The notes beneath the pieces were generated by a model that was not told where the DNA came from, ran no database searches, and saw nothing but the letters and a program-made list of their open reading frames with translations. This document shows, one piece after another, positions 49,936-59,831 of a DNA stretch of 64,000 nucleotides (the first letter of the stretch is position 1; the number at the start of each line of letters is the position of its first letter). Both the position numbers and the translations under genes were made by a program. This DNA is from Macrophomina tecta (Eukaryota; Ascomycota; Dothideomycetes; Botryosphaeriales; Botryosphaeriaceae): contig JAKSGN010000038.1 in the NCBI GenBank assembly GCA_024180945.1, forward strand, positions 1,054,001-1,118,000, in the 5' to 3' direction.

Positions 49936-51255
49936 ATGAGCCGCCACAGCGCGCCATCTGCCAGGCACGTCCATTTCAAGGATAAACTCGACGAGCAAGA
50001 CACCCAGCCTCCCGCCAGTAACTCTCAAGTGAGCAGCTCAGCTGAGGAACTTCCCCGGTCTCCAACTGTTGGCCAGTCGGGTGCTTTGGATCCACGCGCT
50101 ATGGCCATACTGTTGAACAGGCTCGAGCGGCTGGTCCCCGTCCTGAACCCCATCGCCGAACGCGCTAGTCGGCGCGTCATCGACCGCCTGAAGGCCATCC
50201 TGAGCCCTCTTCTCGACAACCTGTTTCCAGACATCGAGAGGGAGGAGCTTGAGTGGACCCGGCGCGAGAACGAGCGTGTCAAGAGCCGCATAAATGCCAA
50301 GAATATCGAAATTGACGACCTTGTCGACGAAGTGGCCGAGCTGCGCGCTGCCAATGAACAGCTCGCGGCGCACGTGAAGCAGCAACAGCAGCAGCAGCAG
50401 TCCGCACCTCCCCAGCAGCCTGCCCACCGCCGGATCCTGCGCCCGTCCAGCCGCCGCCAGCAGCCTGCCTCCAGCCAGGCGGCCGGCACGCGTGCCAGCT
50501 TCGCCAGCCTCGGCAACGCGGTTGAGGGCGGTCCGCCCAAGCAGACGTCCAGCCCCCCGCTCTCCGCCGTGCAGTCGCGCGAGGAGGCGCTGGCGTACCT
50601 CCACCAGCACCACCCGGACCCCTCGGCCGCACAGCAGCCAGAGCACCCCCGATGCGTCGCCGCGCGCGACCACCTCTGCGCGCGCATCCAGCTCGCGCTG
50701 GCTTCGGGCAACGTGCCGCTCCGGTCGGTGCGCGAACAGGACGCCCTCCACCCGTGGAAGGCCCGCCTCGTGCAGTACTTGGTGGACCACATCAACACGG
50801 AGGCGCGGGCTGCGAATGCCATCAAGTGGGAGGCGGGCGGGCGCGGGCGCGGATACTGCCTGATGGGCAGCGTCGCCGGCCGGCGGAGGCCGCGTTGGGA
50901 CGATGGGCCGGACATGGCGTGTGCGGAGTGTGCCAGGGCGAACAAGCCGTGCATCGTGAGGGACGAGGCGACGGGGCAGTTGTTCTGCTTGCGGCACAAG
51001 GCGGACGAGCCCGACGAGGCGTGGTTCACGAACTTGGGGTTGATGCAGCCGAGGGCGGACGCGCACCGGCGCAAGAGGGACGAGGAGGAGGCCCGGGAGA
51101 CGCAGCGGGCTTCGGAGAGACCACAGCAGGAGACGGGCCTGGAGGCGAGGCAGCAGACAGCAGAGGAGGGACGGAAGCAGACCCGCCAGGAGGTTGGTCC
51201 GGATGCGGAGGGCCTGAGGAGGTCGACGAGACAACGAAAAAAGGCGAGGAGATGA
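49936..51255 (+). CDS. Hypothetical coiled-coil protein with Cys-rich putative zinc motif
   Basis: Single-exon 439-aa protein. Residues about 50-155 are helical; EREELEWTRRENERVKSRIN and DDLVDEVAELRAANEQLAAH give a clear leucine-heptad coiled coil that ends in a seven-Gln run. The middle is a Ser/Pro/Gln linker. Residues about 225-300 (EALAYLHQHHPD ... HPWKARLVQYLVDHINTEA) look globular. Residues about 318-355 hold a Cys pattern C-x2-C-x6-C-x12-C followed by RHK (CAECARANKPC ... LFCLRHK), a candidate zinc site. The tail is Arg/Lys/Glu-rich, ending RQRKKARR, a likely nuclear localisation signal. Function not recognised; a nuclear regulator is inferred from the composition. Confidence 0.85.
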   Translation: MSRHSAPSARHVHFKDKLDEQDTQPPASNSQVSSSAEELPRSPTVGQSGALDPRAMAILLNRLERLVPVLNPIAERASRRVIDRLKAILSPLLDNLFPDIEREELEWTRRENERVKSRINAKNIEIDDLVDEVAELRAANEQLAAHVKQQQQQQQSAPPQQPAHRRILRPSSRRQQPASSQAAGTRASFASLGNAVEGGPPKQTSSPPLSAVQSREEALAYLHQHHPDPSAAQQPEHPRCVAARDHLCARIQLALASGNVPLRSVREQDALHPWKARLVQYLVDHINTEARAANAIKWEAGGRGRGYCLMGSVAGRRRPRWDDGPDMACAECARANKPCIVRDEATGQLFCLRHKADEPDEAWFTNLGLMQPRADAHRRKRDEEEARETQRASERPQQETGLEARQQTAEEGRKQTRQEVGPDAEGLRRSTRQRKKARR

Positions 51256-52128
51256 AGCAACTGCTCAGTCTTGGATGCTTGAAGGAACTTGGGTCGTTGA
51301 GCTCAGGCGGTGGCGTCGCCTTTCCTTCGTTTCGAGTGGACTGGCCTCGGATTTCTTGGACCCTGTTGCGGATTCTGGTTTTTCTCAGTCGTTTCTCCCC
51401 TCTTGCTTACCTAGGAGGATGGGACTCAAAAATGGCGTGGAGGCTGAGTTGAAAGACCGCGAGAAAGGTCAGCGAGGTATAGTCTTGGGTGTTGGAACAT
51501 CGAACATGCCACAAGACTGTTTTACTATCACCACGCGAGGAGATACCTTGAATATCAATACAAAGAAAAAAGCAAATGTACAGAAAGCCTCAAATACTAT
51601 GCTGGTGCTCTCAATTTAAATACCCTGCGGCCGTGTACTCGTCACGATGCTCAATCAAGCCATTTTCTCATCACTAAACGTTCCACTCTTTATTTTTCTT
51701 TTTTTTTTTTTTTTGTATTTCGACAGTCCAAAGCTCAAAAAAATTGACATTTGCTATCGACGTCGTCCGCCCATGCCCTGCTTACTCTCCTCTACTCTTC
51801 TCAAACCCTTCCCCTGCCGACACATCCCCACCAGCCAGCCCACCTCGAAGCAGAGACCAGCCTGTACCAGATAACCGCCGTCACATCCATGCCACAGGCA
51901 ACCAGCTTCCCCTGCGTCATCGTCCTGCCATGGACCGCCATCACCCGGCCAGCGGTCTTCAATCTGTGCGAGCTCGCGCACCAGCCTGTTCCTACGCACG
52001 TACTGCGTGGTGGTCAGGCTGCGCAGTACCGACCGAGTGCTAGCAATCCGGGGTTCGTACCTGCCCAACACACGCCTGTTGAACACCGACGTGGACCGCT
52101 GGGCCAAGGCAACGGCCGCAGAACTGGC
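51256..52128. other. Intergenic region, 0.9 kb
   Basis: Follows the coiled-coil gene. A frame at about 52,020-52,155 (+) reads SYLPNTRLLNTDVDRWAKAT and is protein-like but short and without a start. It may be a relic exon, or antisense to the neighbouring minus-strand gene. A T-run is present near 51,700. Confidence 0.4.
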
Positions 52129-53007
52129 TTACGGCGTGATGCGTGCACAACCCGAAAGGAAGTGCGTCAATTGAATATGAATGATGATGTACTGTTGAGG
52201 TTCTCCCTCGTTGCTAGCTACCTGCCTTGAGCTACCTGTCTGTGTGGCTGCCTGATTGGCATCCGGGTTGTCACCTGACAAGGCGCCGCCCTCTTGCCAA
52301 TCTGGAGACGGACAGTGGCTTTCCTGAAGGCGGAGGAGGTGGGCTGGGCAGCGGCAGCGGCAGCGGTAGCGGAAGTGAGGTATTGGTCGTCGAGCGCAGC
52401 CCCGACCTGCTGGACCGGCTGGGCGGTGCTGGTAGTGATGCTGTTGGCGGCGTTGGCATTGGCAGCGATGTCTGGGCAGGCGGGCGGGCCGCAGGTCAAC
52501 GCGAGGGGAATGGTTTCGACGGCCTGCTCGACGCCGAGGCGCATGACGACAGACAGGTCGCCAATGGCTGGGGAACTTTCGGCCGCTCTGGCCCAGGCTA
52601 GGGTCGTCTTGGAGAGGCGACAGATGATCTTGTTGATCGACTGGGCAGGAAGACGGTGCAGGAAGGAGGTAGGGGTCCAAAGGAAGTGCGGTAAACTAGA
52701 TATTCTTGAACTCGAAGGAGCATTAGACGTGCTGGGCTGGTTGCTGAAGGGCGAGCTGATTGGTGCTGATGCTCGGAGGCGCGAATAGCTGAGGGATGGT
52801 AAAAAGGTTCTGGAGTTTGTGCATCGTGCCTGGAAATCACCTTCAAGATGCCTGTCGAGGACGTCGTCAAGGCTCTGCCGTTGCGGCGACTGCGGATGTT
52901 GAGTCTCATTCCGGTAGTTCGACGGCGTGAGGATGATGTTCTGTCGGACGCTGGAGCGGAAGAGAGCGCGGCTTGAGAGGGGGGATGTGTGTGAAGGTCC
53001 GGCTCAT
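52129..53007 (-). CDS. Probable gene of unknown function, splice structure unresolved
   Basis: A continuous minus-strand frame from about 52,976 to 52,218 reads as genuine protein though it lacks an ATG at its 5' end. It contains QSLDDVLDRHLEGDFQAR, then a Ser/Pro-rich linker, then LPAQSINKIICRLSKTTLAW, VMRLGVEQAVETIPLALTC and an Ala/Asn/Gln/Thr-rich part. A 5' exon is needed: MSRTFTHIPPLKPR at 53,007 could be joined only by a very short 34-nt intron. A 3' intron (donor after CAGCAG near 52,410, acceptor ccttcag near 52,320) would instead continue into SPDWQEGGALSGDNPDANQA and stop at 52,129. A decayed relative of this 3' part lies at 25.1 kb. No family recognised. Divergent from the zinc-cluster regulator. 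Confidence 0.4.
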
Positions 53008-53410
53008 CGAGCGCACACTAAGCCTCATTGGGTAGATTCTTTTCTGAGTGAACGCAAGAAGGATTCCCAGCAAGTGGTCAGGGCAGCGTGCGACAACAAT
53101 GAGCGACAGCTTCTGCATCACTAAGTTTCCAAGTCCCTGCATCGGTTTACATAATTATCTGTGTCGAGGTGGGATAAGGGAGCATCGGCGCAGGAGCGGT
53201 GCGGCAGTGATAAACGTTCACCATTGTTTCTCGTTTGGTGGCGAAATGCAGGCGGCAAATGTCAAATTCAGTAGCAGGCGCAAATTGAGGGAGACGAAAA
53301 GCAAGCCTTTAATCGGTCTTATCTTATCTCATCTCACGACGGATTACCCCGCATGTGTGTGCTTAGGCCGGAAGACGTACGCGACAACTGACAACGGACG
53401 CATAACCTCC
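53008..53410. other. Divergent promoter, 0.4 kb
   Basis: Short spacer between the unresolved minus-strand gene and the zinc-cluster regulator; it would serve both promoters. No distinct motif seen. Confidence 0.4.
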
Positions 53411-54921
53411 ATGTCTCCATTCCAGCGCTCTCGCGGCGGCTGCGCCTCATGCAAAAGACGGAAGCGAAAGTGTGATGAAGCGAGACCCGCATGCGCTGCA
53501 TGCCGAACAAGGGGCATCCCCTGCGACGGCTACGCTGTTCAGCTTCGATGGGACACGGAGAGATCTTCAAGAGGCCGTGCCGCCACCGCAGGCACCCCCC
53601 AATGCGACGGGAGTGGTGCCGCGAGTCGGCCGGGGTCTGCGCATGATGAAATTTGCACTGCCAGCGTGGACGCTGCTGGGACCAGCCTTCACACCCTGAC
53701 CACCTCTACCCCGAACACCTCTTCGAGCATCGACCATTCCGCAAGTGATCTGGACCGGAACACATTCGACCGATGTCAGTCGCCTCGCGCTTCTTTCTCA
53801 CTTGCGTCCTGCTAACGCATCTTCAAGTTCTCGAGGACGGTGTCCACTTCCTCTACTCGACCACAACGTACGGCTGGATCAAACAGCTCATTGCGCAGCA
53901 TGCCGAGCGCTCTCCCGCCCTCATGGCCATCTGCGCCAGCATCCAGATTTACGTCGAGCAGGGTCCCTCGCTGCAACACCACCAGCATTTCTCCCGTTCA
54001 CTGCAAACCTTCCAGTACGAGCTCTCTCACAGCAACGGCGTTCTTTTCGGCCCCACGATGGGCGCCGGCCTACTTGTCTGTACGTTGTCCCTCCTCCAGG
54101 GCCTTCCTTGGACTTCACATCTCATCTGCATGGTCGACCTTTACAAGCTCCATGGAGGTGATCTTCGTGGAAGCTTGCCTCCTGCACTGGACGCGTACAA
54201 CCACCACTGCCTTGAAGTCCTCGGCATCATGGATATGCCCCTCTTTGTTCTCGGACGGAAAACGCCTTGTTTATCTTTCTGGCGACGATTTCGCGCCACG
54301 CAGAGACTCGGTGGGGATAATCGCAACGACGGCGGAATAGAGCCCGTCTCTGGCCTCCCTCGTACGCTACTCGATATATTCGCTTGCTCATTGGAGGATG
54401 ACCACGACTGTGAAGGCGGCGCAGAGACGGCGCTTTGGCTATGGTGTGGCGAGGAAGGAGAATTCATGCAGCTGCACCTGTGGGACGCATGGCGTTACGC
54501 AGGAATGTTGGACTACCGTAGAAGAAAGAGCATCCGTGCCGAGTCGGGCATCTCGTTTTCTGATCCAACCACGTCCAACAGGCTCACACTACCCACCACC
54601 GAGCAACTCCTTTGCCGACTCTTAGCATCTCTCGATGCACTTCGACTCGGTCTCGAAATGCCAGAGACCGGGCATCTACTCGTTGCAAACGGCATGTTCT
54701 ACCCCTATGTCAATGCAAGCCTCGAATACGAGATACTGCGTTCTCGGCCGGCGTGGAGATTGTCCTTGGACCGAGTGCATGATAAATTCCTCCGTGAGGA
54801 CAAGACACAGAATACTCAGGTGCTCTTACAGGCACTCCATTCGAGTTGGCAGAGAGGCGATACCTCGTTTGATCCTGGCCATGCCATGAGGTCACAAGGG
54901 GTAGAGATAGCTTTGTTTTGA
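53411..54921 (+). CDS. Zn2Cys6 transcription factor (Fungal_trans_2-like)
   Basis: Nuclear regulator. One intron (53775-53827; donor gtcagt, branch gctaac, acceptor ttcaag) gives 485 aa. The zinc cluster lies at the extreme N-terminus: Cys 11, 14, 21, 28, 31 and 38 in GCASCKRRKRKCDEARPAC and the following AACRTRGIPC. A Ser/Thr-rich linker follows, then a 360-residue helical effector domain (FLEDGVHFLYST, HSNGVLFGPTMGAGLLVCTL, LLASLDALRLGLEMPETGHL) of the PF11951 type typical of 450-600-aa regulators with this layout. It is the first gene of a block with acetyltransferase, transporter, esterase and oxidase genes and could be their pathway regulator (inference). Its 3' end is only 55 nt from the convergent GNAT gene. 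Confidence 0.92.
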
Positions 54922-54976
54922 GCTCACCCCTGTTCAGTATTTACAGCCAGATGGTATTCAACTGACAAACCTTGCC

Positions 54977-55893
54977 TCAGAACCTTGCCATAAGCCAAAG
55001 CTCAACTCCAATATCGGATTCCACCGTCGGATCTTTCAACATTATCTCGAGGACAGTCTTGAACCCGAATTTCTCATAAAACCCAACGTTCTTTGCATCG
55101 GTGCACTCGAGGTATATTGCGCTATCCGGAGGGCACAGATCCAGAAGTGACCGGACCATTGTGGATCCAAGCTTTCGCCCTTGGTAGGCAGGGTCTACGG
55201 CTACAACTTCAATGTACCATGCTGGCTTGTTGGTGAGGCTTTCGATTATTTTCTTGTTCTTTCCATGGTTGTCAATCATGGTTTTTACCCGCTGAGGCGA
55301 CGTCAGCGGACATCACAGCATTCCCGGGTCTTCAGCAATTGCACTGACCGACATATTACCGCCCTCGTCATGGACTGGGCTGACAGTATCGAGAAGACTG
55401 AGCCACAGTCTGGAGTGGAGGGATGTGATGTAGCCCGGCCAGGTCACCTGGGGCGGGCAGAGAATACCAACAGCCGGAAAGCCCGTTGCACTCTCTGGAG
55501 GGGGCGAAATCTCTTTCAGAACCACTACATGATTCTCAATCAAAGACCTCTGTACCCTTCTTTGTTGCCAAGATATCGATCCAGACTCCAGATTTCCCCA
55601 CGGTGTCGCACTCGGCCGGAGCCATTTGATAAGAGGATCTTCGGAAAAGCTGAGGCATTGTCAGTCGCCGCACTCTTAACGGCTGAAAGTTGGAAATAAC
55701 GAACGCGCGAGAAATTGTTCTAGCAGCTGCAGCTATGCCGTTGCTATCTCCTGGACTACGTGTCAGAAGTTGCCAGTTGTGGCTGCCGACAGTGGTGGGG
55801 CGTAGGTGAAGAAAAAGGGATGGCTTCTGTTCTACATCCGATCTCCTTACCTGCGGTGAGTTTTGCCGCTTCCAATCCCTTTGATGCAGCCAT
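54977..55893 (-). CDS. GNAT-family N-acetyltransferase
   Basis: Transfers acetyl from acetyl-CoA to an amine. The C-terminal exon carries the acetyl-CoA motif A, EVVAVDPAYQGRKLGSTMVR, and the closing NVGFYEKFGFKTVLEI strand-helix. Upstream, intron 55292-55348 (donor TCG|gtcagt) joins a central exon with FSEDPLIKWLRPSATPWG and HVVVLKEISPPPESATGFPA. The 5' part is less certain. My frame-consistent model uses ATG 55893, introns 55720-55850 and 55650-55700, and a 19-nt micro-exon (55701-55719), giving 225 aa. A variant with a longer second exon reading AARTISRAF looks more family-like but needs a 31-nt intron. Substrate unknown: small amine, antibiotic or polyamine type. Cytosolic. Confidence 0.82.
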
Positions 55894-56469
55894 ATCAGAA
55901 CGTATCTATGGCGAGAATGGGGTATGAAGACCATTGGCGTAGCCTTTTATCAGCACGCTAGCACTTCGGACCATGCACCTGACCCCTGTCGAAAGGAAGG
56001 TTACACACTAGTCTAGTTCTGGTGAGTTTATGCGCCGGCGCAAACAGTTGCTCCTTCGGCAGTTAGCAGATCTGGCCGACCCCACATCAATATCGTAGGG
56101 GCAAGGGAAGCTGGTTCCGCGACAACACATTTGATTCACCTCTGCCGACACCCCTAGCAAGCCACTAAGCCGATGCCTTATCTGCGTCGTCCTCTTACCT
56201 GAATAGCCTCGATTTTCATAGGGGCTGGAAAGGCAATGTGCCATCTCTCGCGCAGGCGTTCAGCTGCTGCTGGCTCACACACTCTTAAGCAGCGCCGAAC
56301 CAGCAGGGAGAATTCAACTTCAGGCGCTTTATTTTCGAACTCTCCGAGCAGCCAACTCAGATACCAGTATAAACTTCCACAACCCCTTTGATATCTCAGA
56401 TTGAACTTGGCACCGGGCCGGTGTAAAGATCCTTGCGCCTCTCAATACAACAGTCAAGAAGCTACGGAA
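55894..56469. other. Divergent promoter, 0.6 kb
   Basis: Shared spacer between the GNAT and MFS genes, which are transcribed away from each other and may therefore be co-regulated. No gene supported. Confidence 0.45.
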
Positions 56470-58423
56470 ATGGACGGCATCCGCGGAGACCGCGCTCCTG
56501 GAGACATCCTCATTATCAACGGTGGGTCTTGTGGAATTAAACCTACCCAAGATTTATCGCTGACGCACTAGCTGCAGAGGAACACGACGAGTCTAGCACC
56601 CTGCTGCGCTCACCTACGCCATCGGACGATCCCAACGACCCTTTGGTAATTCTGCACATTGCAACAAGTAATCAGGCATTGAATTAACCAGGAATAGAAC
56701 TGGAGCAACCGGCGTAAGTTCATCAACTATGCATTGGTCTCTGCGCAGAGCGTCGCAGTCTTCACCGCGTAAGTATCCTCAGACAGTGCGAGGTGCGCTC
56801 TTCCTTACCTGCTCGTTCAAGTCTCTCGACGCAGACGAACTTCTGGCAGCAGATGTCTGTTGACATGGGTCTGACGTTTGAACAACTGAATAATGCCCAA
56901 TCTGCAAATCTGGCTGGATTGGCCATGGGCTGCGTCTTCTTCATCCCGCTCACGAAGAAATACGGCCGGCGCTCAACCTATGTGGTTTCGACAGCCGTGA
57001 TGGCGGCCATTGCCTGGTGGTCCACGTACATGAAAACTACGGCGGAGCTCTTCTTGACGAATCTATTCTTCGGGCTGGCGGGCGCAACCAACGAAACCAT
57101 TGTTCAGATGACGGTAAGCGGTGGCACGTCCTTTCTTCTGCCTCGAATGAGAATATCTTCTTCAGAATTGCGGCGCTCATGTCCATACCTACAGATTGCA
57201 GATATGTTCTTTCTCCACCAGCGTGGTACTGCAAATGCGATATATTTGACAGCAGTCATGGTCGGCAGCTTTCTCACACCTATGGCAGCAGGTGTGCAGG
57301 CTCAATCACAGGGCTGGAGGAAGTCCTACCTTGCCCTTGCGATCTCATTGTCTGTTCTATTTGCCATCTTTCTGGTTGGATACGAAGAAACGAAATACGT
57401 ACCTGTAGTGCATGGGCTTTCTACAACTCTGGAAGTGGGTGCAGAACAAGCTAAAAACAACGATGATGGCACGAAGAAACTGGTGGAGCTTCAAGGCACT
57501 GCGTTGGAACTAACTGCCAGTAAACCCGGCGTCTCGACCAACGTCCCGCTGAACTCATACCGTCAGCGCCTCCGCTGGATCACGCCCACGTCCGAGTCTC
57601 TCCTCAAAATCGCCTATTTCCCCATCTACGTCATCGTTCTCCCCCACGTCATGTACGCCGCGCTGCAGTACGCATCCGGAGTCTGCTGGCTCGTCATACA
57701 AGCCTCAATCCTCTCCATCGTCTTCTCCAAGCCGCCCTACAATTTCAGCACCGCAGGTATCGGACTGATGAGCCTCGGGCCCTTCGTAGGCAACCTACTC
57801 GGCAGCTTCTACACGGGCCTCCTCACGGACCGCTCGATCCGATGGCTCGCGAAGCGCAACGGCGGCTACTATGAGCCAGAAATGCGACTGTACCTCCTGC
57901 TGCCGCCCGCCATCCTCATGGCCGGCGGGCAGATCATGTTCGGCATAACCACTGACAGGGTGAGTGCCCTGCATCGTGGGAAAACCGAACTTGGCACTGA
58001 TTGCGCATAGGGCATGCATTGGATCTACCCCAGCGTGGGCGGCGCACTCTTCGCGTTCGGCCTCGGCGCCATCGGCGACGCTGCTTTTACTCTCGTTATC
58101 GATGCGTACAGGCCCGTAAGTCTAATCTCCTTCGATATGCAATTTGGAGAGGACCGCGACTCACTTTTCTGCAGCTCACGGCCGAGGCATTCGTCGGAGT
58201 CGCCTTCGTCCGCAATGCCGTTAGTATTCCGATACCGTTTGCTATTACGCCGTGGCTGAAGGGTATGGGGTTGACGAATATGTTCGTTACGTGCGGTGTG
58301 GTGTCTTTGGTCATTAGTTCCCTGTTCGTTCCGATGATTATTTGGGGGAAGAGGATGAGGGCTGCGCTTGCGCCGCGGTACTACATGCTTTTGGAGAAGC
58401 AGGGGATTCTCTCAGTGAACTAG
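56470..58423 (+). CDS. MFS transporter
   Basis: Proton-coupled membrane carrier of the major facilitator superfamily. Six introns (56522-56571, 56646-56697, 56769-56821, 57114-57194, 57960-58010, 58116-58174) give 535 aa in one frame. A hydrophilic N-terminus (EEHDESSTLLRSPTPSDDPN) leads into NWSNRRKFINYALVSAQSVA as helix 1. The loop 2-3 signature is PLTKKYGRRSTYVV. Twelve hydrophobic segments can be counted, with a central cytosolic loop of about 80 residues (GAEQAKNNDDGTKKLVELQG). The late motif LTAEAFVGVAFVRNAVSIPI is typical of the DHA1-like fungal branch of drug and metabolite transporters. Substrate not deducible; export or uptake of the metabolite handled by the neighbouring enzymes is inferred. 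Confidence 0.95.
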
Positions 58424-58620
58424 CGCGGAAAGACATATGAGATTAAGAGGGAAGGCTTGTTCAATGTTGACGGTTGTGTCTGCTTAGTTGGATGCTTTAA
58501 GGCAGAGTTGAGTTGGCCGCTTCATCAGATCCAAAAGGCGCTTTATCCTTCGCAAGCAAACAGCGTTGTTATCCCAAATCCTTAGTGACCGCCTCTTGCG
58601 CATTACATCCAACCAGCATC

Positions 58621-59264
58621 TCACCGACCAACATACAGATCCTCCGCCTGCTGCCCCGGGAAGTTCGTAAGCCGATACGCATCTATCACCACCTTCTCCT
58701 CCCACATGGTCATCACCCCCACCGCAACAATCCCATTCATCCAGCCGTACGGACTGTCCCCCGGCGCCTCATACGTCAAGTGCGAGAAATACTCCGCCTC
58801 GTCCTGCGACACCGTCGGCTCCTCCCTCCCCGTGTCGGGCACCCCCGGCCCCAGCCGGAACACGCCCTTCGCATTGACCAAGATATAGTGTCCGTCCTCC
58901 GTCACGATCGCATACCGCGCATCTAGGTGGTAGAAAACCTGCGCCGCGGAGCCACTCAGCACCCGCGCCCCCGTGCCAGTCCACACACGGAGTGCATACA
59001 TACCCGCTTCGCCGCCACCCTCACCGCCCAATCGGCCCCGCTCCCCTCAACCACCTTCCCGACCAGCCGCGCGCCGCTGACCGTGCCTCCCGCGATGTGC
59101 ACGACTGACCGCGACTCGCCCGTGCCCTTGATGTTGGGGATCTCGTACGCGCTGCTGGCGGGCGCCATCGCCGCGACGAGCCGGTAGATGTGCTCGAGGT
59201 GGGGGAGGCGCATGGGCGGGATCGAGGGCGTGGCGGCATTGCCCGGGGAGGGTGTGTGTGGCAT
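58621..59264 (-). CDS. DUF3237 (UPF0311) family protein
   Basis: Two exons (59264-59004 and 58938-58621) give 192 aa. The first carries MRLPHLEHIYRLVAAM, IPNIKGTGESRSVVHIAGGT and GARLVGKVVEGSGADW. The second carries LDARYAIVTEDGHYILVNAK, EAEYFSHLTYEAPGDSPYGW, then MNGIVAVGVM and the closing VVIDAYRL. This is the standard DUF3237 beta-barrel pattern and length. The intron 58939-59003 uses a strong gtatgt donor; gtggcg or gtgagg donors a few codons upstream would also stay in frame, so the junction may be off by up to seven residues. Biochemical role unestablished; members often sit in catabolic or secondary-metabolite loci. A (GT)24 repeat lies 89 nt before the ATG. Confidence 0.85.
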
Positions 59265-59349
59265 GCTTGTTTTCTGGCAATGGCAGGGCCGTTGTTGGCT
59301 TGTTTTGGCGTGCGGGGGTGCGGCTGGTTGGGAGAAGCTTATCGATGCT

Positions 59350-59403
<54 letters not shown>

Positions 59404-59831
59404 CGTGTGCGCGGCTTTGCAGGCGGGGTAGGGGATGGTGTTATGGTTGCTTGGGCAGCTGGGATTGGCAGGTCCTTGCGGGCGAAGAGGTGGGTGGTGT
59501 AGGTTGTGGTTGATGGGCGATGGGATGCGCCGGCGCATACGGCTGCCCGATTGGGTTGGTGCGTGGCTTTTCCCCACGTTTGAGGGTAGATGCGCGGCCC
59601 GGGATGGAGGGCGATGGCGACTGGTCTCTTCTTGAGGAGATTACCTACACATGGCTCAAGTTGGTAGGCGTATGCGGAGTGTTGATGCACTGTCTGCCGC
59701 TGTTGACGCGCAGATGTTTGAAAGTGACGCCCGACTAGCGGGACTGAGGAATCATGAACAAGGTGCTCGTGGTTCACGGAGCACGCTCTAACAAGGTACA
59801 ATCAGTTGCTCCTTGGAACCCTGCTTAATGT
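59265..59831. other. Spacer, 0.57 kb, with GT microsatellite
   Basis: Promoter of the DUF3237 gene and 3' end of the carboxylesterase gene, both on the minus strand. Contains the (GT)24 array listed separately. No gene supported. Confidence 0.45.
59353..59400. repeat. (GT)24 microsatellite
   Basis: Twenty-four uninterrupted GT units, followed by a degraded ATGCGTGTGCGCG tail. It is 89 nt upstream of the DUF3237 start codon, within its likely core promoter or leader, and could form Z-DNA or vary in length. Confidence 0.95.
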
